From positions 16,676,954 to 16,740,953 of the forward strand of contig CM056563.1 of NCBI GenBank assembly GCA_029721515.1: a DNA stretch of 64,000 bases, written 5' to 3'. The stretch is from Synanceia verrucosa. Its lineage: Eukaryota > Chordata > Actinopteri > Perciformes > Synanceiidae. Shown here piece after piece: positions 43,001 to 53,531 of this stretch (position 1 is its first letter; every line of letters starts with the position of its first letter). The notes under the pieces are model-generated. The model was not told the DNA's origin, did not search any database, and saw only the letters and a program-made list of their open reading frames with translations. The translations under genes and the position numbers were made by a program.

Positions 43001-45924
43001 CTCCTTCACCTCCTGAATGGCGTTCACCCGCTTTGACACCTTCTCTGCTCGCTTTTGATCCTGCAACACAAAAAAGACAAATTCAAAGAAATTCACATAA
43101 AAGCATGTGACCACAAACACGTGTATTAAAAATCACCATACATGAAGCAAGCTGCAGAAACATTAGAATACATTAGAAATGCAAAAAAAATCATAATCAA
43201 AAGGCAGTGCGGAAATATATGTCTAAGGGGAGCAAAGAGCTTACTTTCTTAAAAACATCCACCACTAGACTGAATCTGCAGTGATAAAAAAAAGGAGGTG
43301 CAGTGAAAAAGAAATTAAAAGGTGAAACAAGTTTACCTCTTGGACCATTTCCTTGATGAGTTTGTTAGCAGCTTTCAGGTCCTCAGGGTGCGAGCTATTC
43401 AACAGGCGAGACAACATCTAACAAAGCAGACAGCCAGAGTCCCCGTGTTGAAAAAACAAGCGAGCATAATCATGATGACATGTAATCTCTTGTGCTGGAA
43501 AGCATCTATCAATTCTTTTTGTTAAACATATAAGTCCTTACTTTTGACTTCTCCTCATCCTCAAAAATTGCATTCTTGGGTCTGGGTGGAGGAAGGTTCA
43601 GTAGTTTATCAGGTGGCAGCTCTGGGTCTTGCTTAATAATACCTGAATATGAAAAAGAAAAGGAGCTTATTGCTTCAAATCATATCACTGTAATTGCTTT
43701 CACCATTATTTATATGTAAGGAATTTCATCAGTCTTAAAAGTGATTTTGGCATCTCACCTTGTTTTTTCAGCATCTGATAGGCATCTGAGATCTTGGCCT
43801 CATCAGGTAACCCCAGAGTCCAACTGAAGATCAACTCCAAAACCTTCTTTTTTACTGGCTCTGGTGACCGGGAGCCCAGGTACTGAGGATTGACAATGAA
43901 TGATTTAAAACAGACTGAAAAAAACACTGATGCACTCAGAGAGATGCTCAGGTAAGTGTGAGAGGAAGTCTTACCTTGGGAGAAACTACTTTGATTAGTT
44001 CATTGAGGAAACGGAACTTGCCCACTTCGCTGTGAAACCTTTTCCCACAGTTTTTCATACACGTCTCCAGAACCTAGACAAGAAATACAAAAAAAAAAAC
44101 ATAAACCAAAATCTGAAAACAACAATAACAGGCTCTTTCAACTATTAAATACATGTTTAGACAAACATTCATGATGGATTTTGTGGAGTCCATAGAAAAT
44201 GTGGGCTGACATCTGCCAAATGTTGTGATCTTATAATAGCAAAACCTCTTTAAATTAAAAACTGTACATGCAAATGTAAACAAATATAATCTCATATATT
44301 TAGTGGGGTGAGTGTTGGTGGATAAGGAAAACCAACAGATCTTAACTCACCAGCAGGGCCTGCATGGCCTCCCACTCCTGAGGAGACTGGATCTTGTGAG
44401 CCAGGAGCCGGGTGGCCAGCTGAGGTCTGAAACATGTCACAAACAAAACTAATTGTCCAGAGCACTATGGTAAACTATTAACTGGAATCATATTGTGGAC
44501 TTTTTCAGTGTTTATCTTCAGTTGGAACATGTGGGTAAATGAATTGAATATGTGCTGATTTGCACAGATTAGTTGACAAAGGTGAAGTATTTTATAAATT
44601 TGCATCAGCATCAACCAGACCATAAATAAATTATTAAGCACAAACGGCATCCTGAACCTGAGGTCTCCTCTTACCCTTCCAAGTCATTGTTCAGCTGGTC
44701 ACAGAAGGCATGAATGCTGCTCCAGTCTGTGTCTCTGTTGAGTGGGTTTGTGGCTCTGTCTGAAAGGTTAGCAAATGACATGTCAGCCAGAGGTGCCAGA
44801 TGTTGCTTCAGCATCACTGTAGTATATCACTAGTACACATTTGCAGGACTGGTGTTGAGGTTAGCATACAGCAAAATGATTTATCTTTCTGAATTGAGCA
44901 GATTTTGGGATGATGTGTGAAATCTCTATCTGTTCAGTCAGCTGCTACTTGATTGGGTACACCTGTCTAAAATTATTATACACTGTATCAATAGAAGCAC
45001 AACAAAAAGAATTATAGTCAGTATGTAGGCGGTAGGTTTCAGGTTTTTTTTTTTAATTTCCAGTTTGTATTATTTTAGCAAGCAGTAGCATGTTTATGTC
45101 AAAATTAATTGAGAACATCAATATTCATACCCACAATATATTCACATTTACAAGCAGAGATATTGAATCAAATGGCTTTTCTTTACAAATAAAAAAATCG
45201 CTCAGAAATTACAAGGAGGTTTTGAAATCAAACAATGCCTTTATTCTCATTGTATTACAGCAAATAAAACGAAATGACGACGAGGCTCTGGGTGAAATTG
45301 GTGCTTTGCAAATTTACAAACAGTCGGTACAATTAAAAATAATTAAGATAAATATATGAAAACTGATATTGACAGTTATGACAGTAAAACGAATGCACAG
45401 TTTCCGAGTGACTCCATAATTTTAAATTTACTTCAGGGACTGCCACCTTGTGCAGGAGTACAGAAGTGTACAGGGTAGGTGCTAACAGTATCTGTCACGT
45501 TAGCTAACTAGCTTGTTGTCGCTAGTTGCACTGTGTCACTATCTCGTCTAGAACTTTCTTACGAGGACACAGCTTTGTCATAATCATAATCTAACCTCCG
45601 TGAATGCCCCGAAATCTCGATCCCCACTGCCTGGTTAAGTTATTGAGGCGCAGAGCTGAAGCTACGCCTGGCTGTGTTGTGTGTTGACAGCTGGCAGCAG
45701 CTCAGGAGCTAGGCTAGGTTAGCACCCTGGATGTAGCGACGGTGTCCAAGTCCTCTCTGCTGGGACACCCACGGACTGTAATGACCTGTCATTTCATCCA
45801 CAACAACTCGCGGGTAACAATGTGCAAGTGTCCGGTTCTTCGGATATCACCTGTTTGATAGAATACGTTTAAAATACTCACTGATACGAGACTCCAAACT
45901 CTCCGTGTCGGGCGGCGCAGCCAT
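40096..45924 (-). CDS. gga1: ADP-ribosylation-factor-binding protein GGA1
   Basis: Monomeric clathrin adaptor that sorts mannose-6-phosphate receptors at the trans-Golgi network. Seventeen exons: 45924-45882, 44759-44675, 44426-44351, 44073-43975, 43882-43759, 43642-43542, 43417-43337, 43060-42923, 42671-42590, 42183-42070, 41954-41802, 41699-41626, 41488-41301, 41187-40961, 40883-40714, 40570-40460 and 40206-40096, giving 658 aa. The start is MAAPPDTESLESRI. VHS domain to about residue 142 (NRATNPLN, ATRLLAHKIQSPQEWEA, CGKRFHSEVGKFRFLNEL). GAT domain about 176-300 (RLLNSSHPEDLKAANKLIKE, LFRLASDTEDNDEAL, ILQANDSLTQVI). Hinge with LLDLSGLD, SLLDDELMSLG and a WDSFQ motif (386-390; WNSFQ in human GGA1). 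GAE ear about 530-658, ending PPPETWGNL. gga1 is preferred over gga2 and gga3 on sequence and synteny. Confidence 0.94.
42706..42751. repeat. 23-bp tandem duplication
   Basis: GCATCAAGTTTCTGTCTCTA plus three bases occurs twice in a row in gga1 intron 8, just upstream (in transcript sense) of the exon at 42590-42671. It looks like recent slippage and has no evident function. Confidence 0.8.
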
Positions 45925-45975
45925 CACTGCGAGATTTATGTGGCGAGTCGGTCTCGCGAGAGAACCATGGACACG
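45925..45975 (-). promoter_or_regulatory. gga1: gga1 core promoter with TCTCGCGAGA element
   Basis: The palindrome TCTCGCGAGA at 45952-45961 lies about 28 bp upstream of the gga1 ATG. It is a known core element of many housekeeping promoters. The transcription start is inferred to be close to it. Confidence 0.6.
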
Positions 45976-47200
45976 TAGAGGTAGAAGAGACACAGAAGTA
46001 GAGTGCATAGACGAAACAACAAAAAAAATAACAAAGGACTTAAAAGACGTTGGAAATGGTGGAAGGAGTACGCAGATATTTTATTTGAATAGAGTCCTGC
46101 ATTCTAGATCTAACTTTTAAAAAATATATTCACATCAAAATATACTTACCTTTTGGTTGAGAATTTTTATTATTACATATCATATTATTGGAATATTATT
46201 TCTGGTGCCTTACAACAGCATTTTAAAGTGATAGCTGGTGGAGGTTGAGGTTGAGCACAAGTTAACCACTTTATGTAATGTGCTGTTGTAAAATTAAATC
46301 TATAGGACAGGGTGATCATAAACTGATCACATGTTTAATTTGAAAAATCGTAAAATATTATCATAGTCCATACTTACTAATATCATTTGTGGCTAAAATG
46401 CATAATTAGCCAAATGATTAAGCGTGACCGTGGTGCCAATCTAGCAAACTCTACTTCTATGATCAGAAAGGCGCGTCAAAGGAGAAACCGGAAGAAGTAA
46501 AATTCCTTCAAAATTAAAGCGGCTCATTTGGGTTTGACCTGATTTTTTTTAAACTTTACTTCCAGTATGTTCGACAAAAAATATGAAATAACAGTGTAAC
46601 TGAACTGTATTGTCACAAAATAACGATATACCTCAATAAAAGCAATGCTTTTATTGTTTATTTTTTGTTTACTTGTAACCATAGACTGCTGTAACCAGAA
46701 ACCTTGTGTTGCTCATTATAAAGAAGCCGCAGCTGTGTCTCCCTCTAGTGGCAGCTATTGAGCGTTTCACTGAATGTGGAGCACAACAAGAAGGGCTACA
46801 ACAAGTTAACGGGACTTGATTTAGGAAAGTGTACAATCGTTTTTATCTGATGGAGACATTTGATCGCTCAAGATGTTTGTCTGTGGTTTAAAGTTCGCTG
46901 CCGTGCGGAGCACCGTTAGTTGTGGTTGGAAACACCAAAGCAAGGTGAAGTCGCTTTATTGCCTTTAATGCAAGGAAAGCTTTGTTGTTATTTAACAGCG
47001 CAACAGGAGAAACATAACTTCCTTCCTACTGCTTCACCAGCTCGATGCTCAGGTCTGCACGCAGGTTTCCTGCAAAATGAAACCTAGTTGCATGGGTAGT
47101 AGATGCTCGTTTCCTGTTTCCTTGTCAAAGCTAGACCTGCCCAGTTGTATTTGACCTCCTCTAACTTAGGAAGTGTAATGTTCAGCATCTCTTACAAGAA
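45976..47200. other. gga1-micall1 intergenic region and micall1 leader
   Basis: About 1.2 kb between the divergent genes gga1 and micall1. The middle is AT-rich. An ETS-type AACCGGAAGAAG lies near 46487, and a GC-richer stretch at 46780-46944 ends at a possible donor (AGCAAG before GTGAAG). This could be the untranslated or leader exon of micall1. No other gene is recognised. Confidence 0.5.
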
Positions 47201-50200
47201 ATGGGATCAGCGAAGTCTTTACGGGAGTGGTGCCGCGTCACATGCACCAACTACCCCAATGTGGAGATCAGGAACATGTCCACCTCATTCAGAGATGGAC
47301 TGGCATTTTGTGCCATCATCCACAAACACCGACCTGACTTGATGTAAGTAGACCGGTAGTCTCCCAGAGCTGTGGTGCATCATTCCCTTAGAGACAGAGG
47401 GACATGTCTTACATTGCAACACACGTCTCCTGCTTGTTTTGTGGTCCTGTCTTGACAGTTATCTGTGTTCTTGTCTTATGTCTTCAGGAGTAATCTGTTT
47501 GATCTCTCATTGTCTCTCTGTTTAACCTTTTTAGTTGGTTTATTTTTTTTTTTTTACAACAATTGAAGCAGAATCATCTAATTTAATCTTGATCTGCATC
47601 TTGTTGCAGTGCTCCTCTGTCTGTGGGGGTTAAACCTCAATCACAGCAACACGCATCTGATTTGTTTCTTTGTGATTTTGTCTTTTCATCATAAATTCAT
47701 CTGTCTCTCTGTTTTCCTCACCTTGCCCCAGAGATTTCAGCTCCCTCTCCAAAGATAATGTTTATCTCAATAACAAACTGGTGAGTCATTTCCATCAGTG
47801 TTCGCAGACACAAGACATAAAAGCTTGTATCTCTCAGCTCTGTGTGTTGACATTTGTTTACCATATCTAACTCAAAAGACTAATGTGGTAATTTGTGTTT
47901 ACACAACTCCCCTTTAACAATCTTTTACCTCCATTCTCTCGTTATGTGTTTTTCCTTTAGGCGTTTGAGATTGCTGAGAGGAAGCTGGGCATCCCGGCGC
48001 TGCTGGACCCAAAGTGCATGGTTTCGACTAAGGTGCCTGATTATTTGAGTGTCATCACCTACATTTCACAGTACTACTTCTTCTTCAACGGCAAGTTTTA
48101 CAGTGTGCTGAGTATGTCTCCTTTCTGTTTTATTGCTCTGTGTCGTGTTTATCTGCAAAATCTGCAAGATGAGCTTTACTGTCCTCCTCAAAGGTGCTTT
48201 ATCAACATGTTCTTAGGATTGGTCAGACAGCCTCATCAACCCCCCTCCTCTGCTCAAATTTACATTTTTATGCTTAAGTTCTTATTTGCCAAACTGTGCT
48301 TATTTGTTTCATTTGCATGTCTTTTCTTGACTTTGCAGCAGGTCTTACCAGTTTGAGGTCATCACAAGTCACTTTCTTAAACACAAAGAGTAAAACTCCT
48401 GATCGTCTGAAACCCCTGAAGGTAATTTGAACACATATATTTCCACTGTGTGTTTGTCATCTCAGTTCCTGGGTTTTCAGCTTCAGTTCTCTTCTCTTTT
48501 CAGTGCTCGACTGGTCTGGAAACCAGTAGAGACAGTATACTGCACGCAAGGCCACAAACTGTGTGTGGTTTGTGTTTTAAGCCTGTCCATCTTATACAGA
48601 GACATTTGACTGACGGAAAGATCTACCATCGCAGCTGTTTCAGGTAACAATGTAACAGCCGCCTCTTTGTTTGGTGGTTTTCTGCTTGTTAATGTCCAGA
48701 TCTAGAGTTATCCACACTGCAGTGTAGATCTACTGCACTTCACACATAGTAAGTGTATTCCAGATGTGTTTTAAGTGATCATAGAGATCATCACATCTGT
48801 TCGTAGCTGAATGAATCTAGAACTGTGCACAGCCGTACGGCTTGGGTTGTTTTTTTCTTTCCTTCATTTTATTTGTATTATAATACACGTGAGTTATTTG
48901 GATATTAGTTCTGATAAATTATGGGATTACCTTTTTTTTTTTACAAAGTGGACCTTATTTCTGGGGTAAAATACTGCCATTTACTCACCCATATCACTTT
49001 GGAGTCATTTGGAGTATTTTTGACGATATTTGGATTTAATGATATCCATTTAACAGGATAAATGGATATCATTATATTATATTGTCAGAAATACTCCATA
49101 ATAAGTTGCAGTTTGTAAAAAACAGATCCTCCCCTTTAAGGATGCTTTCACAGCAACACATTTCACTGTCTTCCAGGTGCAAAGTGTGCCACAGCACTCT
49201 TCTACCAGGGTGGTACAAGCAGGGAAGTGATGACGGCTCCTTGATCTGCACTCACCACATAAGAGACAGCAACAGCACTCGTGTCGTCAGATCAACTGAA
49301 AATCGGCCTAAATTTAAGTTTCAGGCAGGTGATGTTTCTCTGGGAGGGTTGGCCGTTTCCAGCGTCCCTCATTACACTAAGACAACAGAGTCACAGGACA
49401 GACTGGTTTGTAAGACAGCAGAGACGGAGGGAAAAGGAAGGCAGAGGGAAAACAGTGACTCAACTGTTGGACTTAAGTGCAGCGTAAACAAGCCTGCGGC
49501 ACCTCATCATCCTCCTCCACCCAGTGTTAAAGACGGGAACGCCGAAGGTTGTTTTCTGGCAGAAAGCGAGATACAACAGCAGGAAGTAGCGAAGCCTCCT
49601 CACCAGCCCTCTAAGCTGTCTTCACCGTGTGCTCAAGTGACAGAAGGAAGCAGTCAACCAGTTCCAGCACCCAGGCGGATGTTGGACTCCTCTGAAGTTT
49701 CTGCTCCTGCAGCCAGGACCAAAACAGCCCAGCCCATGAACAGATCTCCTGCTGCACGTAAATAGTCACTATATTGTTTTACCATAGTTTTTTTTTTTTT
49801 AATTTTTATTACTCTCTGTATTGATGTGCTCTTCTTTCATTACTGAGTGTTTCTCTATGCAGGTAATTCATCCAACCAAAGGAGGTTTTCCTCCAACTCA
49901 TCTCACATGTGAGTGCACAGAAAGAGTCTGTCTTGATCATGTTAGTTTCAAGCATCTCATTTCTTTTACTCGGTATACAAACTCATTCAGTATCGATAAT
50001 AATCAATTATATAAACATTTCAATCTTTCAGATTCTGAAAAAAGTTTAAGAATCAAGCTTTATCAAATTGATAAAATGTTAAACAGCACATGAAATAGCT
50101 TTATGAAATAGTGTGATTTCCCATAGTAATCCTCAGAAAGTTCCTCAGAAATTCTGCCTCCATTTCTTGACAAGCATTTTTTTTGAAACTTCTCTTGTTT

Positions 50201-52465
50201 ATTCTCTCATAGCTGGACCAGGAGCAGACCTAAAGTACATACTAACCATCCATGGCTGTCCATCATTCACCCTGGACCCTGGACACAGCTGTCTCCCGCT
50301 CAGTCTCCAATACCAAATCGTCGCTCCAAATCTGTCTATAACCTGCAGAGGTTAGGGTTCATGACCGGTGTGTCTCCACCCAATCCATTTGAAGAGGATC
50401 CTCAGGTAGAAGGAATTAAACCTGAGCCTGCAGACCATACTAAGCCCCCTGTGGCAGAAATCCATCCAGGGGATGGTGGCCATCTGACAAATAAATCAGG
50501 GGACGCAGATGCTGCAGTTTGTCCAAATAATGCTAAAGATACTGCCATTAAATCTCCACCTGATGATGATGTGGGTTCTTCAAATGAACCAGCTGGAGAT
50601 ACCAGTCGACCTGGTTTATCAGATTTGGATGAAAATAAAAACATAGGAGCAGCTGCTTCAGATGAAGCACAGCATCACATTTTACCCTGCAGTCTGTCTG
50701 TGGAGGCGATCACATCTGACCCCTGTCAAAGCTCCTGTTTGCCTTTTGACTTGACCGAGGAACATGAAAATGATCAGGTTACATCATGTCAAAGTAAGGT
50801 ATGAAAGGAGATAATGGGTAAATAATGAAACTGAATATGACTATATATTTTCATCTGCAGTAGCCACAATACTTCAAAACAACAATTTTCTATTTCTAGC
50901 CGGCCTGCAGAGAGAATCCCTTTGATCGAAACCCAGCGATGCCCAAATCAAAGAGCTTTCAGGCCCTCCCATCTGTTCAGACCTCTGCCTCAGGAAACGG
51001 CTTCCCACTTGTCAAGAGGAAGGTGAAACAGCTGGATTTAGAACTCAGAACATTTGGTTTTGCGGAAATGCTACACTGTGCTTTTGGAGTGAGATGTGTA
51101 TGTTGCGTTACAGGTGCAGACAGACCAGATTTTGTCCACAGAAGACCTTCAGATAGAGATGTGTAAACTGGATAAACATCTGGAGGCCCTGGAACAAAGA
51201 GGAGTCGAACTAGAGGCCAATCTGAGAGACTGCAAGAATGGTTCACCTATTGGTTCTAGCCAGTTTTCTAACACTATGTAATAGGGATGTTTCTGTTTGT
51301 TTCAGTGGTTCTCCTTTTTTGTTATAGATAAAGAGGAGGAACAAATGCTCATGGATTGGTTCTATCTTGTCCATGAGAGACATGTTCTGGTGTGCAGAGG
51401 TATAGAACTAGTTCACCTGTAAGTAGACCAGGATCAGGATTTTGTATTTTGTGTTTCATCATTTTACATTTCCACTACAGTTTGCTGTGCATCCCATATT
51501 TCACGGGTGAAAGATGCTTGAATTTTTTATGGACAGTTTGTGTTGTGTCTTTTTTTTCCCCAGGAGAAAGCAGCAGGAGTTAGAAGAGAGACAGGCAGAT
51601 GTAGAGTACGAGCTCAGATGTGTCCTTAATAAACCAGGTCAGTGTGTTAGTGTTTTCACCACTTAATCACTTTTTTCAGCAAACATCAGAAATCATGCTG
51701 TGTACCGTGTCCTGAGTGTGGTGAATGTGATACCGTCAGAGGGTGACTGGAGTCAGGAGGACAGAGATCGAGAGCAGCAGCTGATGGAGGAGCTGGTCGT
51801 CATCATCGAACAGAGGAACCAGATTATCAGCAACTTGGAAATGGACAGGCAGAGGTGCACAGGAAAAAAATACAATCATATATTTTTATGTTGAAAAGGA
51901 TAAATGCAACTTTGTTTTTCTAATTAGGGAAAGGGAAGAAGACACAGTTTTAAAAGCCATGACGAAGGACAAAGGTGAGAAAACACAATTAATTAAAAAT
52001 AGCCTCCTACTGTTGTGTGTGCTCTCCTGTCCATGTCTTATTCTTCTTTCTGCTTGTGAAAAAAAAAAATCTCCTTGAATTCTCTGAAACGCATTAATTC
52101 TCTATCAGAATCATTTTATTGTCATTACACAGGAGTATGATGAAATTGAATGCAGACCCATTCAGGGCAAAAGAAAGCAACAACAATTAAACAATAAAAT
52201 ATAAATTGTAGAAATATCAATGAAGAAATATAGAAATCATGTGAATGAAAAATGTAAATGGAAATTATGAATAGTTCATGCACACTTTCAAAAAGTTGGG
52301 CCAATCGTGACTGTTATTTTACTGCAATATCTCTCTGCAGATTTCCAGAAAGAAGGATTGAAAGAGCTGAAGAGGTCAAAAGGAAAGTTCAATCCCACGA
52401 AAATGTTTAAGATGCTGAACCGCAACGCAGAGAGAAAAAAAGAGTCTGTGGACAACAAGAGCTGA
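47201..52465 (+). CDS. micall1: MICAL-like protein 1
   Basis: Scaffold of tubular recycling endosomes that binds RAB8/RAB13/RAB35 and EHD1. Exons: 47201-47343, 47732-47780, 47961-48090, 48342-48421, 48504-48643, 49177-49757, 49863-49908, 50213-50798, 50900-51022, 51114-51240, 51328-51418, 51564-51637, 51740-51854, 51928-51974 and 52341-52465, giving 818 aa (human: 863). CH domain about 1-108 (STSFRDGLAFCAIIHKHRPD, IPALLDPKCMVS, LSVITYISQYY). LIM domain about 150-210 (VCGLCFKPVHLIQRHLTDGK, YHRSCFRCKVCHSTLLPG). Two NPF motifs for EH domains (NPFEEDP, NPFDRNP). C-terminal bMERB coiled coil (LEALEQRGVELE, QMLMDWFYLVHERH, ERQADVEYELRCVLNKP, IIEQRNQIISNLE). Intron 3 uses a GC donor, and the donor at 51241 is weak (GTTCAC) but phase-correct. 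micall2 is less likely by synteny. Confidence 0.92.
52095..52275 (-). mobile_element. antisense LINE/SINE 3' fragment
   Basis: Plus-strand AATCATTTTATTGTCATTAC, followed by GGAGTATGATGAAATTGAATG, is the inverse of a common fish retrotransposon 3' end. It lies in the last intron of micall1. Confidence 0.5.
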
Positions 52466-53200
52466 AGTAGCCGACGAGCACGACTGCAGAAACTCTCACA
52501 GAAAACCAGCTTGTACTCAGAGTTGTTGTGGAAAAGTGGAAAATGATCACAATATGAGTTTATTCATGTCATGTTGAAGAACAGCTTTGTAGCATATTTT
52601 ATTTTATTGCATACTTGGATTTGCTGAAGTTTTATGTATTATATATAGTTGTATGTAAGTTTAAACAATATTTTAAGATGCTACTTATTCACTGTGCTTT
52701 TTAACCTATATTTTACCAGGATATTTTCCATTGAGATTCAGAATCTCTTTTTTTAAGAAAAAAAATTGATGCAGCTTACAGTAAATGTATTATGTGGAAT
52801 TGCAATCCACGATGTGTGCCTTCTAAGTCCTGTCTTCTGAGAGTTTGTTCAGTGACTCATACTGCAGCTTTTTAGCAGACAGTCAAGATAATTAAGTTAT
52901 TTCTGTGCTGAACCTTGACCAGCTCTGGTTTGTCTTTTGGTTAAAAGTCTAAGAACACATTAAATGCCTCAGCTATTCGGGACTTGACTTGTTCTTGTGT
53001 AAACATTATAATGTTGCACAGTTTGTTAAGCAGAAATATGTTAAATTACATACAAAGGTGGACCAAGATACTAATTCACTCCACTTTGACCAGATGACCT
53101 GTACCACAATTACTTTTCTTATACAGTATTAGACCAAAGAAAACCAGTTTTCCCAAACAACTGCGAAATGGAAAAATAAACGTTCCTGTGGAAAACCTGA
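52466..53200 (+). other. micall1: micall1 3'UTR
   Basis: AT-rich non-coding sequence with AATAAA at 53175-53180 as the likely poly(A) signal, only about 350 bp before the polr2f ATG. Confidence 0.55.
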
Positions 53201-53339
53201 AATATTTAAGGTTTAGACATACTGCACTTAACAGTACACTATCCATATAAGGAAAATCAGTGCAGGGAATTGTGGCTACTGTGGCCAAGAAGAGACAACA
53301 GAATAAGTAATTCTTCATGTTAGAATAAAACACTACGAG

Positions 53340-53531
53340 AAGGAACGAAACGAAACGGAACGAAAGAAAAACGTTCCTGCGGAACACCCGGAATATTTTC
53401 CAACGGACCAAATTACCGGACGTTGAAAGTCGTTACCCGCTCGTGTGGCTCTGTGTTGACACAAAAAGTGTCTCTGAACATTTTTAATCGACAGATTAAC
53501 CGGGAAATATATCCAAGCTTCGAAATAAAGC
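53340..53531 (+). promoter_or_regulatory. polr2f: polr2f promoter and 5'UTR
   Basis: The compact space between the micall1 poly(A) site and the polr2f ATG. It contains an ACGAAACGGAACGAAAG-type repeat and a CpG-containing stretch. No TATA box is evident. Part of it is a duplicate of sequence at 53157-53215. Confidence 0.45.

Noticed and set aside
44940..45000. GGGTACACCTGTCTAAAATT, resembling a fish transposon end
   Set aside because: Only one weak terminus is present, with no partner or duplication, so an element could not be supported.
45905..46120. 71-codon plus-strand ORF opposite the gga1 start
   Set aside because: It overlaps the gga1 first exon and promoter on the other strand and has no conserved feature.
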